From Eunapius fragilis (Eukaryota; Porifera; Demospongiae; Spongillida; Spongillidae): a DNA stretch of 64,000 bases. The notes under the pieces are model-generated. The model was given only the letters and a program-made list of their open reading frames with translations, was not told the origin of the DNA and ran no database searches. The stretch covers positions 1,305,501 to 1,369,500 of the forward strand of contig OY811991.1 in assembly GCA_963681505.1 (NCBI GenBank), written 5' to 3'. The translations under genes were made by a program, and so were the position numbers. Within the stretch, counting starts at the first letter, position 1. Each line of letters starts with the position of its first letter. Below, in pieces: positions 29,618 through 41,540 of the stretch.

Positions 29618-32610
29618 ATCCATGGTGAAAATATATAAATAAACACGTTAAGAAATGCAACATCATTGATACTTACTTGCTGAATTGTTCATATAGTATC
29701 CATGGTGACAAGGAATAAGTAGGCATGTTAAGGTGCAATGGGAAATGCAGCATCATTGATACTTACACCCTGCATTGTTCATAATAGTATCCATGGTGAC
29801 AAGGAATAAATAGGCATTTTAAGGTACAATGGGAAATGCAACATCATTGATACTTACAGGCTGCATTTTTCATAATAGTATCCATGGTGACAAGGAATAA
29901 GTAGGCATTTTAAGGAGCAATGGGAAATGCAACATCATTGATACTTACATCCTGCATTGTTCATAATAGTATCCATGGTGACAAGGAATAAATAGGCATT
30001 TTAAGGTACAATGGGAAATGCTACATCATTGATGCTTACATCCTGCATTGTTCATAATAATATCCATGGTGACAAAGAATAAGTAGGCATGTTAAGGTGC
30101 AATGGGAAATGCAACATTGGTACGTACCAACTACGTTGTTCATAAGAGTATCCATGGTGACAAGGAATAAGTAGGCATGTTAGGTGCAATGGGAAATGCA
30201 ACATCATTGATACTTACTTGCTGAATTGTTCATAATAGTATCCATGGTGACAAGGAATAAGTAGCCATGTTAAGGTGCAATGGGAAATGCAACATCATTG
30301 ATACTTACAGGCTGCATTGTTCATAATAGTATCCATGGTGACAAGGCATGTTAAGGTGCAATGGGAAATGCAACACCATTGATACTTACATCCTGCATTG
30401 TTCATAATAGTATCCATGGTGACAAGGAATAAATAGGCATTTTAAGGTACAATGGAAATGCAGCATCATTGATACTTACACCCTGCATTGTTAATAGCAT
30501 CCATGGTGACAAGGAATAAGTAGGCATGTTAAGGTGCAATGGGAAATGCAACATCATTGATACTTACATACTGCATTTTTCATAACAGTATCCATGGTGA
30601 CAAGGAATAAGTAGGCATTTTAAGGAGCAATGGGAAATGCAACATCATTGATACTTACATCCTGCATTGTTCATAATAATATCCATGGTGACAAGGAATA
30701 AGTAGCCAGGTTAAGGTGTAATTGGAAATGCAGCATCATTGATACTTACACCCTGCATTGTTAATAGCATCCATGGTGACAAGGAATAAGTAGGCATGTT
30801 AAGGTGCAATGGGAAATGCAACATCATTGATACTTACATACTGCATTTTTCATAACAGTATCCATGGTGACAAGAAATAAGTAGGCATTTTAAGGTGCAA
30901 TGGGAAATGCAACATCATTGATACTTACAGGCTGCATTTTTCATAACAGTATCCATGGTGACAAGAAATAAGTAGGCATTTTAAGGTGCAATGGGAAATG
31001 CAACATTATTGATACTTACAGGCTGCATTGTTCATAATAGTATCCATGGCGACAAGGAATAAGTAGGCATGTTAAGGTGCAATGGGAAATGCAACATTGA
31101 TACGTACCAACTACGTTGTTCATAATAGTATCCATGGTGACAAGGAATAATTAAGTAGGCATGTTAAGGTGCAATGGGAAATGCAACATCATTGATACTT
31201 ACATACTGCATTGTTCATAATGGTTTCCGAGGTGACAAGCAATAAGAAGGCATGTTAGGTGCAATGGGAAATGCAACATCATTGATACTTACTTCCTGCA
31301 TTGTTCATAACAGCATCCATGGTGACAAGGAATAAGTAGACATATTAGGTGGGAAATGCAACATCATTGATACTTACTTGCTGCATTGTTCATAATAGTA
31401 TCCATGGTGACAAGGAATAAGTAGGCATTTTAAGGTACAATGGGAAATGCAACATCATTGATACTTACAGGCTGCATTTTTCATAATAGTATCCATGGTG
31501 ACAAGAAATAAGTAGGCATTTTAAGGAGCAATGGGAAATGCAACATCATTGATACTTACATCCTGCATTGTTCATAATAGTATCCATGGTGACAAGGAAT
31601 AAATAGGCATTTTAAGGTACAATGGGAAATGCTACATCATTGATGCTTACATCCTGCATTGTTCATAGTAATATCCATGGTGACAAGGAATAAGTAGCCA
31701 TGTTAAGGTGTAATGGGAAATGCTGCATCATTGATACTTACACCTCGCTTTGTTCATAATAGCATCCATGGTGACAAGGAATAAGTAGGCATGTTAAGGT
31801 GCAATGGGAAATGCAACATCATTGATACTTACAGGCTGCATTTTTCATAACAGTATCCATGGTGACAAGAAATAAGTAAGCATTTTAAGGTGCAATGGGA
31901 AATGCAATATCATTGATGCTTACAGGCTGCATTGTTCATAATAGTATCCATGGTGACAAGGAATAAGTAGGCATGTTAAGGTGCAATGGGAAATGCAACA
32001 TTGATACGTACCAACTACGTTGTTCATAATAGTATCCATGGTGACAAGAAATAAGTAGGCATGTTAAGGTGCAATGGGAAATGCAACATCATTGATACTT
32101 ACATACTGCATTGTTCATAATGGTTTCCGAGGTGACAAGGAATAAGTAGGCATGTTAAGGTGCAATGGGAAATGCAATATCATTGACACTTACAGGCTGC
32201 ATTTTTCATAACAGTATCCATGGTGACAAGAAAAAAGTAAGCATTTTAAGGTGCAATGGGAAATGCAATATCATTGATACTTACAGGCTGCATTGTTCAT
32301 AATAGTATCCATGGTGACAAGGAATAAGTAGGCATGTTAAGGTGCAATGGGAAATGCAACATTGATACGTACCAACTACGTTGTTCATAATAGTATCCAT
32401 GGTGACAAGAAATAAGTAGGCATGTTAAGGTGCAATGGGAAATGCAACATCATTGATACTTACATACTGCATTGTTCATAATGGTTTCCGAGGTGACAAG
32501 GAATAAGTAGGCATGTTAAGGTGCAATGGGAAATGCAATAAATGCAATATCTTTGATACTTACATCCTGCATTGTTCATAATAGCATCCATGGTGACAAG
32601 GAATAAGTAG
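29618..32610 (-). repeat. 91-bp tandem array, about 33 copies
   Basis: Unit of 91 bp containing TCCATGGTGACAAGGAATAA, GTGCAATGGGAAATGCAACA and TCATTGATACTTAC. Copies differ by point changes and small deletions, and higher-order blocks of a few units recur (for example TACGTACCAACTACGTTGTT at 30120, 31100, 32005 and 32365). On the minus strand every unit reads CACCATGGATACTATTATGA, then AACAATGCAG, followed by GTAAGTATC: an ATG in a good context about 24 bases before a strong splice-donor sequence. Confidence 0.95.
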
Positions 32611-33709
32611 GGAACAATTGCAATTAGAATGGTTACGTGATCGGAATAACACTAACCAATGCACTCAAACTTCCAGCACTCTTCGCCCTCTTATAACTGG
32701 TTATCATTTCTGTAGAATATAGAGAATTTTCAATTGATGTCATGCGCATCTTACATCATTGTATTGTTTACGTTTGCGTCATTAATGATGTGGCAATGAA
32801 TTTCGTTAAGTAGTTCCTATACAGTAAGCGCTCACAAATAAGACCATCAGATAATTGTGGTCTTATCTGTAAATGGTCTTAAATGCGGATAACCACATTG
32901 GATTACATGTACACATTCATAGACGTAAACAACAGTTTATAATACATGTGTAAGCATGCAGTTATAATTTGAAATCCACGTAACCGTTTGGCACACACTT
33001 GGATAGCAGCACTTGAAACTGGCAATGGCTTGCACCGTTTGTGAGGATTGCGGATCTTAAAAAACCAATTGTAAACTGACTAGTCAAGCTCTGATTGTGA
33101 GCTCGGGAAGTTTTAAGCTTGAATAAATTGCTATTTCTTGGATGACTTTACGACTTTACGTATTTGTTCGCTTGAACATTGTATCTGCTGGATTTTGGTC
33201 TTGGAAACTCCAATGGTTATGGCAAATTCTCTTTGAGACCTCGTTGCTCATGAATTCTCCTAAAGACAAACCGTTTCGCTTTTTTTCGTTGCTTACATGT
33301 AATAACACTCGACCGCACTTTCCTCACGCTGCATGTGTTCGCTTTCTATAGACAACACATCCGTTGGCCACAAACACGTGCATGTCAGCACCGAAACGAA
33401 CTACAGGAAGTGATGCATGGCGTTTTATACACGTTAGTGCAGCAGGATTAGGTAACTGGCGATTGTTCTCGATCTGTACTGAACAAAGGGGACCTATTTT
33501 GTAACACAATTAATTAGCTCACGAGAGCGCGGTTGAATCTATGGAGTTGAATCTAGAGTTTTTCTTGTACCACGGTATCTAGATAAAGATGAAAGTGATT
33601 GTGACGTGTTTATCTTTATGAGAATTACAATACCATCGTCACTAAATCCGCCCCCTTAAAGTCACGCGACGCGGTCGTACCTGAACCTGCGGCAGCAGGT
33701 TCAATATAG
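32611..33709. other. spacer; nothing recognised
   Basis: Open stretches here are short and without protein-like features. No repeat structure seen. Confidence 0.4.
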
Positions 33710-33714
33710 GATTG

Positions 33715-33894
33715 CAGCGGCGGATCCAGGGGGGGGGGGGGGGGGGGGGGGGGGGGAGCACTCGGGGCACGTGCCCCCCCCCCCCCCCCCCCCCCCCTCC
33801 CGCTTTTCGTATCGGGCCAGAAGCCGACCCCACCCCACCCCCAGCCACACCCACTATCCGTGCCCCCCTCCCCTAAAACCTGTATCCGCCGCTG
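33715..33894. mobile_element. non-autonomous CAG..CTG TIR element, 5-bp TSD (copy 4)
   Basis: Ends CAGCGGCGGATCCAGG and CTGTATCCGCCGCTG, flanked by GATTG (33710-33714 and 33895-33899). Only 180 bp, mostly a G-run facing a C-run. Confidence 0.88.
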
Positions 33895-34499
33895 GATTGG
33901 TTGAGAGTTGATGAAGTCATTAATAAAACTTCACTAGCGTCTGGAGGGACAACGGAGAAATGGATCGCTTATCTCTTTATCGCGATGGAATGAGAGCACA
34001 ACGATCTACAGTTCTACGTTGGTTCCGTGTCATAAAACGGTGTGGTTAGCGGGCGTCTCCAAACTATTTTGGAAAAGTTAACGTCATTTTGACGTTTCAG
34101 ATTATTTAGACAGGGATTGGAAACGGGTCACGTGAGCCATACATTTTACGGTAGAAGGCTATGCGCCGTCAATATTATAATGGATAGCACCTTTTGAGTT
34201 TGGCGGGAAAATGTCTTATAGCTGGTTTTGGTGAAATCCGTATCATGTAGAGTCTCGAATGTATTCCACCCAATTCATGAAAGGTAAGGTTTGTCTAGAA
34301 ACGTGTTTGAAGTTCTAGTGAACGAATCTTCGGGAGTTTTTAATAAAAAACTGATAAATGAAGCTAAGTCAATCCTTTCTGGGCGTGCAAAAACTGTTCT
34401 GTACGTTTTTTGACCTTCATTTTTTGTAAATAAGTTCTTCGTAGCAATCTGAATAGAACTGGATAGGTTTTGCCCTTTTCCCTAGCTTTGAAAACATAA

Positions 34500-35770
34500 A
34501 GTGGCACGAAACTGCGTTTTAGACATACAGTCAGTTCTGGGCGTATAACTACTTTTGTAAATAGTGTCAACGCGGTTCGAAGGTTTCATCCTTTAGTGCA
34601 CTCATTTTGCGATAGAACTGGGCTATGGACTAGGCCAGGGAGTGTTGGTATGACGTTATAAAAAGTTCGCTTTATGCACCTATCAATGGTAACTGCAACC
34701 CCCCCCCCCCCCCCCCCCCATCCGGGACATATGGGGGATTTGACATTTATTAAATCAAATGCCCCACTGTTGGGGACTAATAACTGGTCAAATGACCCCT
34801 CCTCGACCCAGTCCCTTTACATGTTTGATACCTTTTATCAATATGACCTACGGTTTCGTTCCTGCTATTCAGAACGAACGCGCGTTAGCCTTTGTAGGTA
34901 TACAGCTGATATTGTGCCGCTATAAGAGTTGCAGTTATAATTGTACTAGTAGTTTGGTAAAGCGCATGTTCTTGTATCCGGTGAGGTACAGGCTAGGTAT
35001 GATGTTGCGTACCTACCGTGAATGTGCCAAGGTCGTCACAAGTTTTGAGCTGCAAAGCACGCCGATAGGGGGAGGTCACAAGCTGTTATACGATTAAAAT
35101 TCATTTTCGCGGTCGAGGTCAAATCCCCGTGTACGGTCAAATGCGCACCGCAATAATCTGATTAGCCGGTCAAATCCCCCACTAATCTCCTATATGTCCC
35201 GGATGGGGGGGGGGGGGGGGGGGGTTGCAGTTACCATTGATAGGTGCATTACATCGACTATCGCGTCAATCATTAGGGACACGGCACGAATAGACTAGGC
35301 CGTACTGGCAGTTCCGGGCGTATAGCTACTTTTGTATATAGTATTAGAAGGGTTTGAAGGTTTTATCCTCTAGTGCACTCATTTTGCGATAGAACTGGGC
35401 TATGGGCTATGCCAGGGAGTGTTGGTATGAGGTTATAAAGAGTTGGCTTTACATCGACTCTCGGGTCAATCATTATATAGGGATACTGCGCGAATAGAAT
35501 ACCGTCAGTTCTGGGCGTATAGCTTCTTTTAAAAATAGTATTAATGGGGATTGAATTAAGGTTTCAACGTCTAGTAAACTCATTTTGCGATAGAACTGGG
35601 CTATGGCTATGCCAGGGAGTGTTGGTATGAGGTTATAAAAAGCTTTACATTGCGTCAATCATTTGGCACGGCACGAATAGAGTAAGACTGCTGTCATTTC
35701 TGGGCCTGTGGCTACTTTTGTAAATAGGGGTTTGAAGGTTTCATCCTTTACTGCTGCTCATTTTGCCATT
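34500..35770. repeat. ~200-bp tandem repeat, four diverged copies
   Basis: Landmarks GCGATAGAACTGGGCTATGG (34609, 35387, 35590) and GGGAGTGTTGGTATGA recur about every 200 bp once the element at 34675-35248 is discounted. Copies differ by 10-20 per cent. Confidence 0.85.
34675..35248. mobile_element. 574-bp TIR element, TTA duplication
   Basis: Ends TGCACCTATCAATGGTAACT and its complement, flanked by TTA (34672-34674 and 35249-35251). It sits inside the 200-bp array, whose next copy (35444-35470) shows the empty site GGCTTTACATCGACT. Likely PIF-Harbinger/ISL2EU-type by its 3-bp duplication; no transposase. Confidence 0.88.
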
Positions 35771-35873
35771 CCAGATTTAATAACTACTACAATAACCTAT
35801 CTTCCGCTATAACACAGACGGAGCTGTTAATTGGCGTGCACGTGATCCGTTTCCAATCCCTGTCTAAATAATC

Positions 35874-36747
35874 TATGATTATAACCCCCCCCCCCCCCCT
35901 CCCCACCCCCTCATAACGTCATTGATATCGAAGGTTGTGGGAGTCCGGCCGCCATTTTTTTGGTCAGTACATCGGATAACGTCACGAGCCTGAAACCCCC
36001 CCGCCCCCCTAACGTCAGAATGACGCTTACTTTTCCAAGACACCCCCTTATAAAGAAAAAATTTCCTCTTTCTAGTGCCCAGTCTTAAAAAAATTCTTCG
36101 TCGTCGTCGTCTGCTTCTTCTTCTTCTTAGGAGGGTATAACTCGAGTTACGAACGGTTTTGAAGAACGGCAATAGTACCAATCGCTTCGAAATTTACCGG
36201 CATGTTATCCTTATATATCATATCACAGTTCTTGTTAAAAATGATATATAATAGGTAATTGTTAATAATTTTAGGCAGTTTAATAATATATAAATACTCT
36301 AACCTGCACTAAATTTATTTGCATGGTGTTCCTATCGCAGTTTAGTTGTTACTTGGCTAGTGATTACGTGTTTTTCAGGTAATGGCCAGCGCATGCGCAC
36401 TAACATAGTGGCAATAGGTACCAGGCCGTCTTTTTTCCTAACTTTTAATATTGACGGCCTGGGGACGAGGCTACCTCCTACACACGATTTGCCCAAATCA
36501 TTGGCGCGAATCGGGCGCGAAAATGAGCACGAGCGGAAAATGTATTTTACAGAGAACTGGTGTAATATGAAGTGTTGAAAATCGGACGTGATATCTATAA
36601 TCGTTCGGAAGTTTTTTTATAGCGATTCAGGCGTAAGGCATTTGTATATACATCATAAAAGTATATGTAACAATGGAGAAATTTTCGCGTTAACTGTCCC
36701 AAATTGCTTAGGTTGAATTATCTCACAACAGGATGCCCAGTCCTTAC
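35874..36747. other. repeat debris, no gene
   Basis: C-runs (35885-35900, 35996-36008), a diverged family B segment (36060-36200) with GTCGTCGTCGTC, and anonymous AT-rich sequence. Confidence 0.4.
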
Positions 36748-36947
36748 CCTCAAGGATGTCGTCGCGGTTAGTCAATGAGTCACTGTTTTCCTCGACCTCA
36801 TCGCTCATCTCAACAATATCCTTCAGCTGTGAGGGGTGCTGTTATATGACGTCACCACATAGCTAGCTCCCAAACCTTGGAGAGCTGGGGACGGGCATCA
36901 GCGAACAAGACCAGCAGGGTCACAAGAAGAGCCAGTTCCTTCAGCAT
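36748..36947 (-). CDS. first two coding exons of a small secreted protein gene
   Basis: Exon 1 (36876-36947, 24 codons) starts MLKELALLVTLLVLFADARP, a classic signal peptide with a short basic start, a Leu/Val core and a small-residue cleavage region, and ends LSK at AAG|GTTTGG. A 49-base intron follows (36827-36875, ending CCTCACAG). Exon 2 (36748-36826) continues in phase LKDIVEMSDEVEENSDSLTN, then RDDILE, and ends at G|GTAAGG. The acidic stretch after the signal peptide resembles a propeptide, but I cannot name a family. Later exons should lie below 36747 on the minus strand and were not identified; they may be beyond the repeat block. Confidence 0.55.
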
Positions 36948-37328
36948 TCTCCACGATCCTCGAGTCGGTAAGAAATGAGATGAGTGCTAGAACGATTGGC
37001 TTAAATAGGGAAATATCTCGCGTGATCCCCATCATGTTGAATTGAACTTTTACGTGCAATTCCGTGTTTTGCAGATGAGGCGTGGGCGTACACACTTCCT
37101 GAGAATTTGACCCTTACTAAACTGGTGAAAAATGTAACTTACGTGAGCCTAATGTTTTTCAACCTTGTAACTAAAAAAAACTTGTGTTAAGGCTGGTTCA
37201 CAATATGACGCTCGCTCAACGTTGCGTCAGCGTCAGCGTCAGCGTCAGCGTAACGTCAACGTAAGTGCGGTTCACAAATTATCCGATACGTAACGTAATA
37301 ATTATACAAATAATACATTAACCCGTAT

Positions 37329-38969
37329 TTTACACAAGGTCATTGCCGCCATCGATGCAGATGATGACTGCCTTCGTCTCATCCTTCAGGCATGGTACTT
37401 GGATGATGGGGTGTTGGCTGGCCCCAGACAAGCTGTTCTGCGGGCGCTCTCCATAATTGAAGACCTTGGTCCATCACTGGGTATTTTCATCAATCTATCC
37501 AAATGTGAACTATTTAGCCGTAGCGATATTTCCATGTTCCCTCCTGCTATGAAAGCTTCACATGTACCACACCTAGACATTCTTGGTACTCCTATTGGGG
37601 ACTATCTTTACTGCACTGGGTTCTTTGCCACGAAGCGTGCTGAATTCACAAAGTTGCTATCTAAGTTGGAAGATGTTTCAGATATTGACCCACAGGTGGC
37701 CTTTAACTTGCTACGGCTTTGCAGTGGTTTTTGTAAGATGGTGCATTTAGCCAGATCAACCCCCCCTAGCATGGCTGCTGATTCTCTGAAGATACTTGAC
37801 TTGGATTTAAGGAGTTGCTTCTCTAAGTGCTTATCTTTAGATCTCACTGAGGCCGCCGGGTGCCAATCTCAACTGAGCCTAAGGTTTGGAGGTTTCGGCC
37901 TTCGCTCACTCTCTCACCACTCGAGTGCTGCCTTCATTGCATCCTTTTGTTCATCTGGTTTTGCCACTGCAAATAACCATCATCTGATTCATGCGGTTAA
38001 TACCTTCAATAGCTTAGTCTCTACCTCAGATGCCATATCTCCAGAGTCTGCCATTGAGTCTCCACCCCCACAGAGATCTCTCTCCCATACACTGGATAGC
38101 TCGACTTACAATAGTTTGTACGACTCAGCTTCTCCAGCAAACAAAGCTCGCCTCCTCTCTACCTCTGCTTCCTTGGCCACTTCATGGGTTTCAGTCCTTC
38201 CTTCGGGTGAGCCTGGCCTGCATCTTGACCCTAGTGAATTCCGCACAGCTATTTCGTGGTGGCTGGGTTTAGAAACAACAACAGCCTCCTGCTGTCTGCT
38301 ATGTCCTGAAATAGCGTTGGACCCCCTGGGGCATCATGCATTGTCATGCAGACGAGGTGGTGATGTGGTTCTCCGACACAACCAGCTGCGAGATGTCTTT
38401 GTAGATTTTTGCCACAAGGCAAACCTTGGAGTGAGGATCGAGGCAGGTAGTGCACTTACCCCTGACCTTTCTAGGTCTCGTCCTGCGGATGCCCTAGTGA
38501 ACAACTGGATAAGTGGAATCTCTGCCGCTTTTGATTTAACTGTGACATCTCCTCTTACACCTGTGTCACTTCGGGAAGCAAGCGTTACTGCAGGAACAGC
38601 TGCACTACTGGCAGAGCAGAGGAAACACCAGGCAAATGACCCCAAGTGTGATACCCTTGGTTGGAAATGTATCCCTCTTGCTGTGGAGAGCTATGGGAAC
38701 TGGGGTCTTGAAGCCAGGCTTGCTTTTTCCCATTTGGCCTCGCGCCTGTCCTTTGGCATAGGACACCAGAAGTCAAAGACCTTGGTAGATATCTACGGGA
38801 AGCTAAACTTGACACTGGTGAGGTGCAATGCCAGAGCTCTCCTAAGCAGAGCATGCAACTTGGTTTAGTTTCTCTATGCATGTACATAGTGTAATAGTAG
38901 CATAATCCTGTACGTAGATTTATTCCCATTCGTGTATTCTCTTGTACCTCAATAATATTATTATTAATA
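37329..38969 (+). mobile_element. 5'-truncated RT/RLE retroelement with 12-bp TSD
   Basis: Flanked by ATTAACCCGTAT at 37317-37328 and 38970-38981, and ending in an AAT-type tail (AATAATATTATTATTAATA), as expected for target-primed reverse transcription. It holds the 3' part of one gene (37345-38868). Confidence 0.88.
37345..38868 (+). pseudogene. reverse transcriptase C-terminal part with restriction-like endonuclease
   Basis: Open for about 500 codons up to the stop at 38866-38868. It begins inside the RT palm (AWYLDDGVLAGP, the Y-x-DD box, at about 37387-37420), continues through thumb-like sequence, then a zinc-binding CCLLCP...HHALSC and an endonuclease region with RPADALVNNW and AAFDLTVTSP, resembling the PD-(D/E)XK restriction-like endonuclease of early-branching non-LTR elements. 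It ends KLNLTLVRCNARALLSR. The N-terminal RT half is missing, so this copy could not retrotranspose, although the remaining frame is intact, which suggests a recent insertion. Confidence 0.82.
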
Positions 38970-38996
38970 ATTAACCCGTATGAACGCCACCTAAAA

Positions 38997-39236
38997 ATGT
39001 CGGAGAACTTACAAATTGCTATCATTCTAGGTTTATTATATCGAAGGCGAAGACGAAGACGAAGACAAAGAAGACGCATGTGGATACGTCAAATTTTTCA
39101 GCGGAGGAGGGAACAAGGAGAGTTTCACAACCAGATCTTTATACGAACGGCTAGAAACTTGCCACAGACAAGGAAAGGCCCACACCGCTTCTATTATCCT
39201 CTCATCCATTTGCGCTTCATACGGGTTAAGTTATAG
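38997..39236 (+). pseudogene. Harbinger-type transposase N-terminal remnant
   Basis: About 80 codons: MSENLQIAIILGLLYRRRRR followed by RRMWIRQIFQRRREQGEFHN. The Arg run before MWIRQ...RREQGEFH resembles the N-terminus of animal Harbinger transposases (compare RRRWWVRP...R...G.Y..L). The catalytic domain is absent. Confidence 0.5.
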
Positions 39237-39445
39237 CTATACCAATGACGACAATTGTAATTCGTGATTTGATTGGTCAGACGCTCGTAAACTGACGCTG
39301 GAATAGAACTCAACTCTATTCGAGCGTCGCGTCAACGTCACTGACGCTCGTCGTACGTTAATTGTTCACAATATAACGCAACGTTGACGCTGACGCTGAC
39401 GCTGACGCAACGTTGAGCGAGCGTCATATTGTGAACCAGCCTTTA

Positions 39446-39780
39446 CATGTACCCTGCTATCGGCTTTAAAAGCTTTGTGGCCACTTCAACCGAATTCATA
39501 TAGTCTCTATGAGGCTTTAGTGGGCAGATAATTCCGTGCACGCGCCAAGAACTGCGCGATTTACAGCTACAGCTGCTTTCATGCATGCAGTCTGTAAAAT
39601 GTACAACATATTTAGGCAATTTAACTATGAATGTCAAAGTATTGCAAACCAGCTATACGTGTAGGTCCGCCGCTGCAAATATAGATTTCAATGCTCATTG
39701 GCTAGCTTTTACCAATGACAGGCATGCAGTGATGATGATCCTGTTGTTTTGGTTTGTGCTTGTGCATATTGCAGAGTACC
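39446..39780. other. spacer; nothing recognised
   Basis: No exon with plausible borders and no repeat recognised. Confidence 0.35.
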
Positions 39781-39789
39781 ATTCCATCT

Positions 39790-40492
39790 TCATGCAGGCA
39801 TAGCTGGCCTACCACACACCTGCCCTGCTCTGGCTCCAGACTTCCACATTCCAGTGCAAGGCTTCAGTTGTTGTGCACACTCCTCAGCAGATTGGCGACT
39901 AGCAAGACTTCTAGCACCCTTCTCACTCAGCCTTTTGTTGTTTGAGCAACTCCTTCTTCTCCACAACTTAAATTCAGTATGCAGCATGCAATTGAAGCCA
40001 TTGTATTGCTCCCTAACGCTGACTCCCACCTTCTTTGTGCAGAAGAGCAACTTCAACTGCCTCTTCTTCCTCATCTTCTTGGTCACTGGTCACATCATCC
40101 TCACTATACCACCTGGACCATCATTATCAACTGCAAGTGGTTGGCTGCTACCAGCAACCTGTGTGCATGGGTCTAACAGTAGGCATGGCCATTGTACCAA
40201 AGAAATATTATACGTCTGACTCTCCATAATATCCATTCTCAGCCTGGCATCCTCAAGTGGAGTGAGAGGAGGCAGGTGAATATCATGCCTGCATGCGCTT
40301 GTCCATTTTAGAGTTGATGGCTTGATCAATGAAGCGCTTCATATGTTGCTGTCTTCCCAGTTGACAACCAATTTGACCAGCCTGTGCCCTAACACCAGTA
40401 TTTGGTTGAAACATTATCGTTGGAATGACATCTATTCCACAAAAGGGGCTTACTTTCTGCAGCTGCAAATGAAGCGGTAATGTTAAAGACAT
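39790..40492 (-). other. possible minus-strand coding region, unidentified
   Basis: The minus strand shows several protein-like pieces in different frames: TIMFQPNTGVRAQAGQIGCQ and KRFIDQAINSKMDKRMQA (about 40283-40440), ACRHDIHLPPLTPLEDARLR plus MDIMESQTYN (about 40190-40310), an acidic SEDDVTSDQEDEEEEAVEVA (about 40050-40115), and KPCTGMWKSGARAGQVCGRP (about 39800-39865), a Cys-containing motif of the kind found near the start of some transposase or helicase proteins. These could be exons of one gene or a decayed transposon gene. I cannot name a family. Confidence 0.3.
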
Positions 40493-41224
40493 AGACCTTT
40501 TCCCTCTAATATCTATACTTAAAGGAACCCTATATATGATATCCAGTAGACAATTGCAGTCTCACATGCCTCACACTTACACCATTTGAGCACAGTTTCT
40601 ATCTAATTTACTACGTTCAAAGGACATAAACGTTTTTATTCAGATAGACTCAAATAGGTGTTTACAGTTACGGAGGTATTTAGTGGTATGAGATCACATA
40701 CTATGCCAATCATTCTGCATGGCTTCTGTTTGTTTTTGTCACAGGTTCCATAGCGATACACTACATTTCTCATGGCCACAACTTAGGGCACCCCATCTGC
40801 TGCAATAATTAGTTAAACTCCGCATTGACATCCCATGTACATACTTTCAATTCCATTTTGTACAAGTAAAGAAAAACAATCTCTAACGAGAAATTTGGTG
40901 GGATATAGGAATTGGAGGCAATGGTGGTGTAAAAAGGAAGAGAACAAGGGTTTGGAAAAAGAAAAATGATAGTGGCCCCCCCCCCCCCCCCCCCCCCCCC
41001 TCTTCAATTACCGTCACGAGCAGACGCCCGCTTTTGTTTGGGATCACTTTAAGGAACGCGGGAGAATTCTAACTCGTCGTCTCGTTGTTTAGCTCTCCTC
41101 TTTTGTCTGCGCAATTCTAAATATACGTAAATGTCGCCATGGGAACGCTTCTATTTTACACTACGCATTACGTAACGATTACGTATGTCAGTCAGTTTTA
41201 TGCTTTATACATCTGATACTTGAA
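40493..41224. other. spacer with half of a fold-back MITE
   Basis: 40861-40975 is one arm of family C (ACAAGTAAAGAAAAACAATC onwards), ending at a C-run (40977-41000). The rest shows no gene. Confidence 0.5.
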
Positions 41225-41540
41225 GATTGCCTTCCAGGAGATTCTAAAGCGATTGGTAAAATTGGCGCTCTTTAAAACCGTTCCTATCCCGAGTTATGCT
41301 CACCCAAGAATTAGAAGAAGACGACGACGACGGAGAAGAATTGCCTGGGGACGAGGAAAAACACGAACTTTTTTGTTCTCTTAAAGCAAACAGTTTGAAG
41401 ACTGGAATAAAACATTAATATGACCGTCTTTGCCTTCTGGTTCGATAGCAACACTATCCGTTTCTCGGTACGCGATTTATAAGCGGGTTCGCGTTTTTAA
41501 AAATGATATTCACGACCTGGGTCAATTCCTATATAGGAAC
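41225..41540 (-). mobile_element. repeat family B, uninterrupted copy
   Basis: Reverse-orientation relative of 27725-28890 without the 788-bp insertion: it passes straight from GCGAACCCGCTTATAAATCG into CGTACCGAGAAACGGATAGT on the minus strand. It therefore serves as the empty site. Confidence 0.65.

Larger units (their letters stand above)
34100..35873. mobile_element. element bounded by a 35-bp inverted repeat
   Basis: GATTATTTAGACAGGGATTG, continuing GAAACGGGTCACGTG, at 34100-34134 is repeated in reverse at 35839-35873 with one difference. Outside this pair, TTTGGAAAAGTTAACGTCAT (left) is mirrored at about 36014-36040 on the right, so the true ends may lie further out, with a C-rich insertion (35884-36006) in the right arm. 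No transposase found; most of the interior is the 200-bp array. Confidence 0.6.
37190..39442. mobile_element. PIF-Harbinger-like element carrying a retroelement insertion
   Basis: Ends AGGCTGGTTCACAATATGAC and its complement, flanked by TTA (37187-37189 and 39443-39445). Subterminal zones consist of GACGCT/AGCGTC hexamer repeats on both sides. A frame at 38997-39236 reads RRRMWIRQIFQRRREQGEFH, like the start of a Harbinger transposase. Without the retroelement (37329-38969 plus duplication) it is about 600 bp, so non-autonomous. A related right end lies at about 44125-44325. Confidence 0.78.

Noticed and set aside
37230..37262. GCGTCA repeats as a CRISPR-like or regulatory array
   Set aside because: Hexamer repeats without spacers, mirrored at the other end of the Harbinger-like element, so they are its subterminal repeats.
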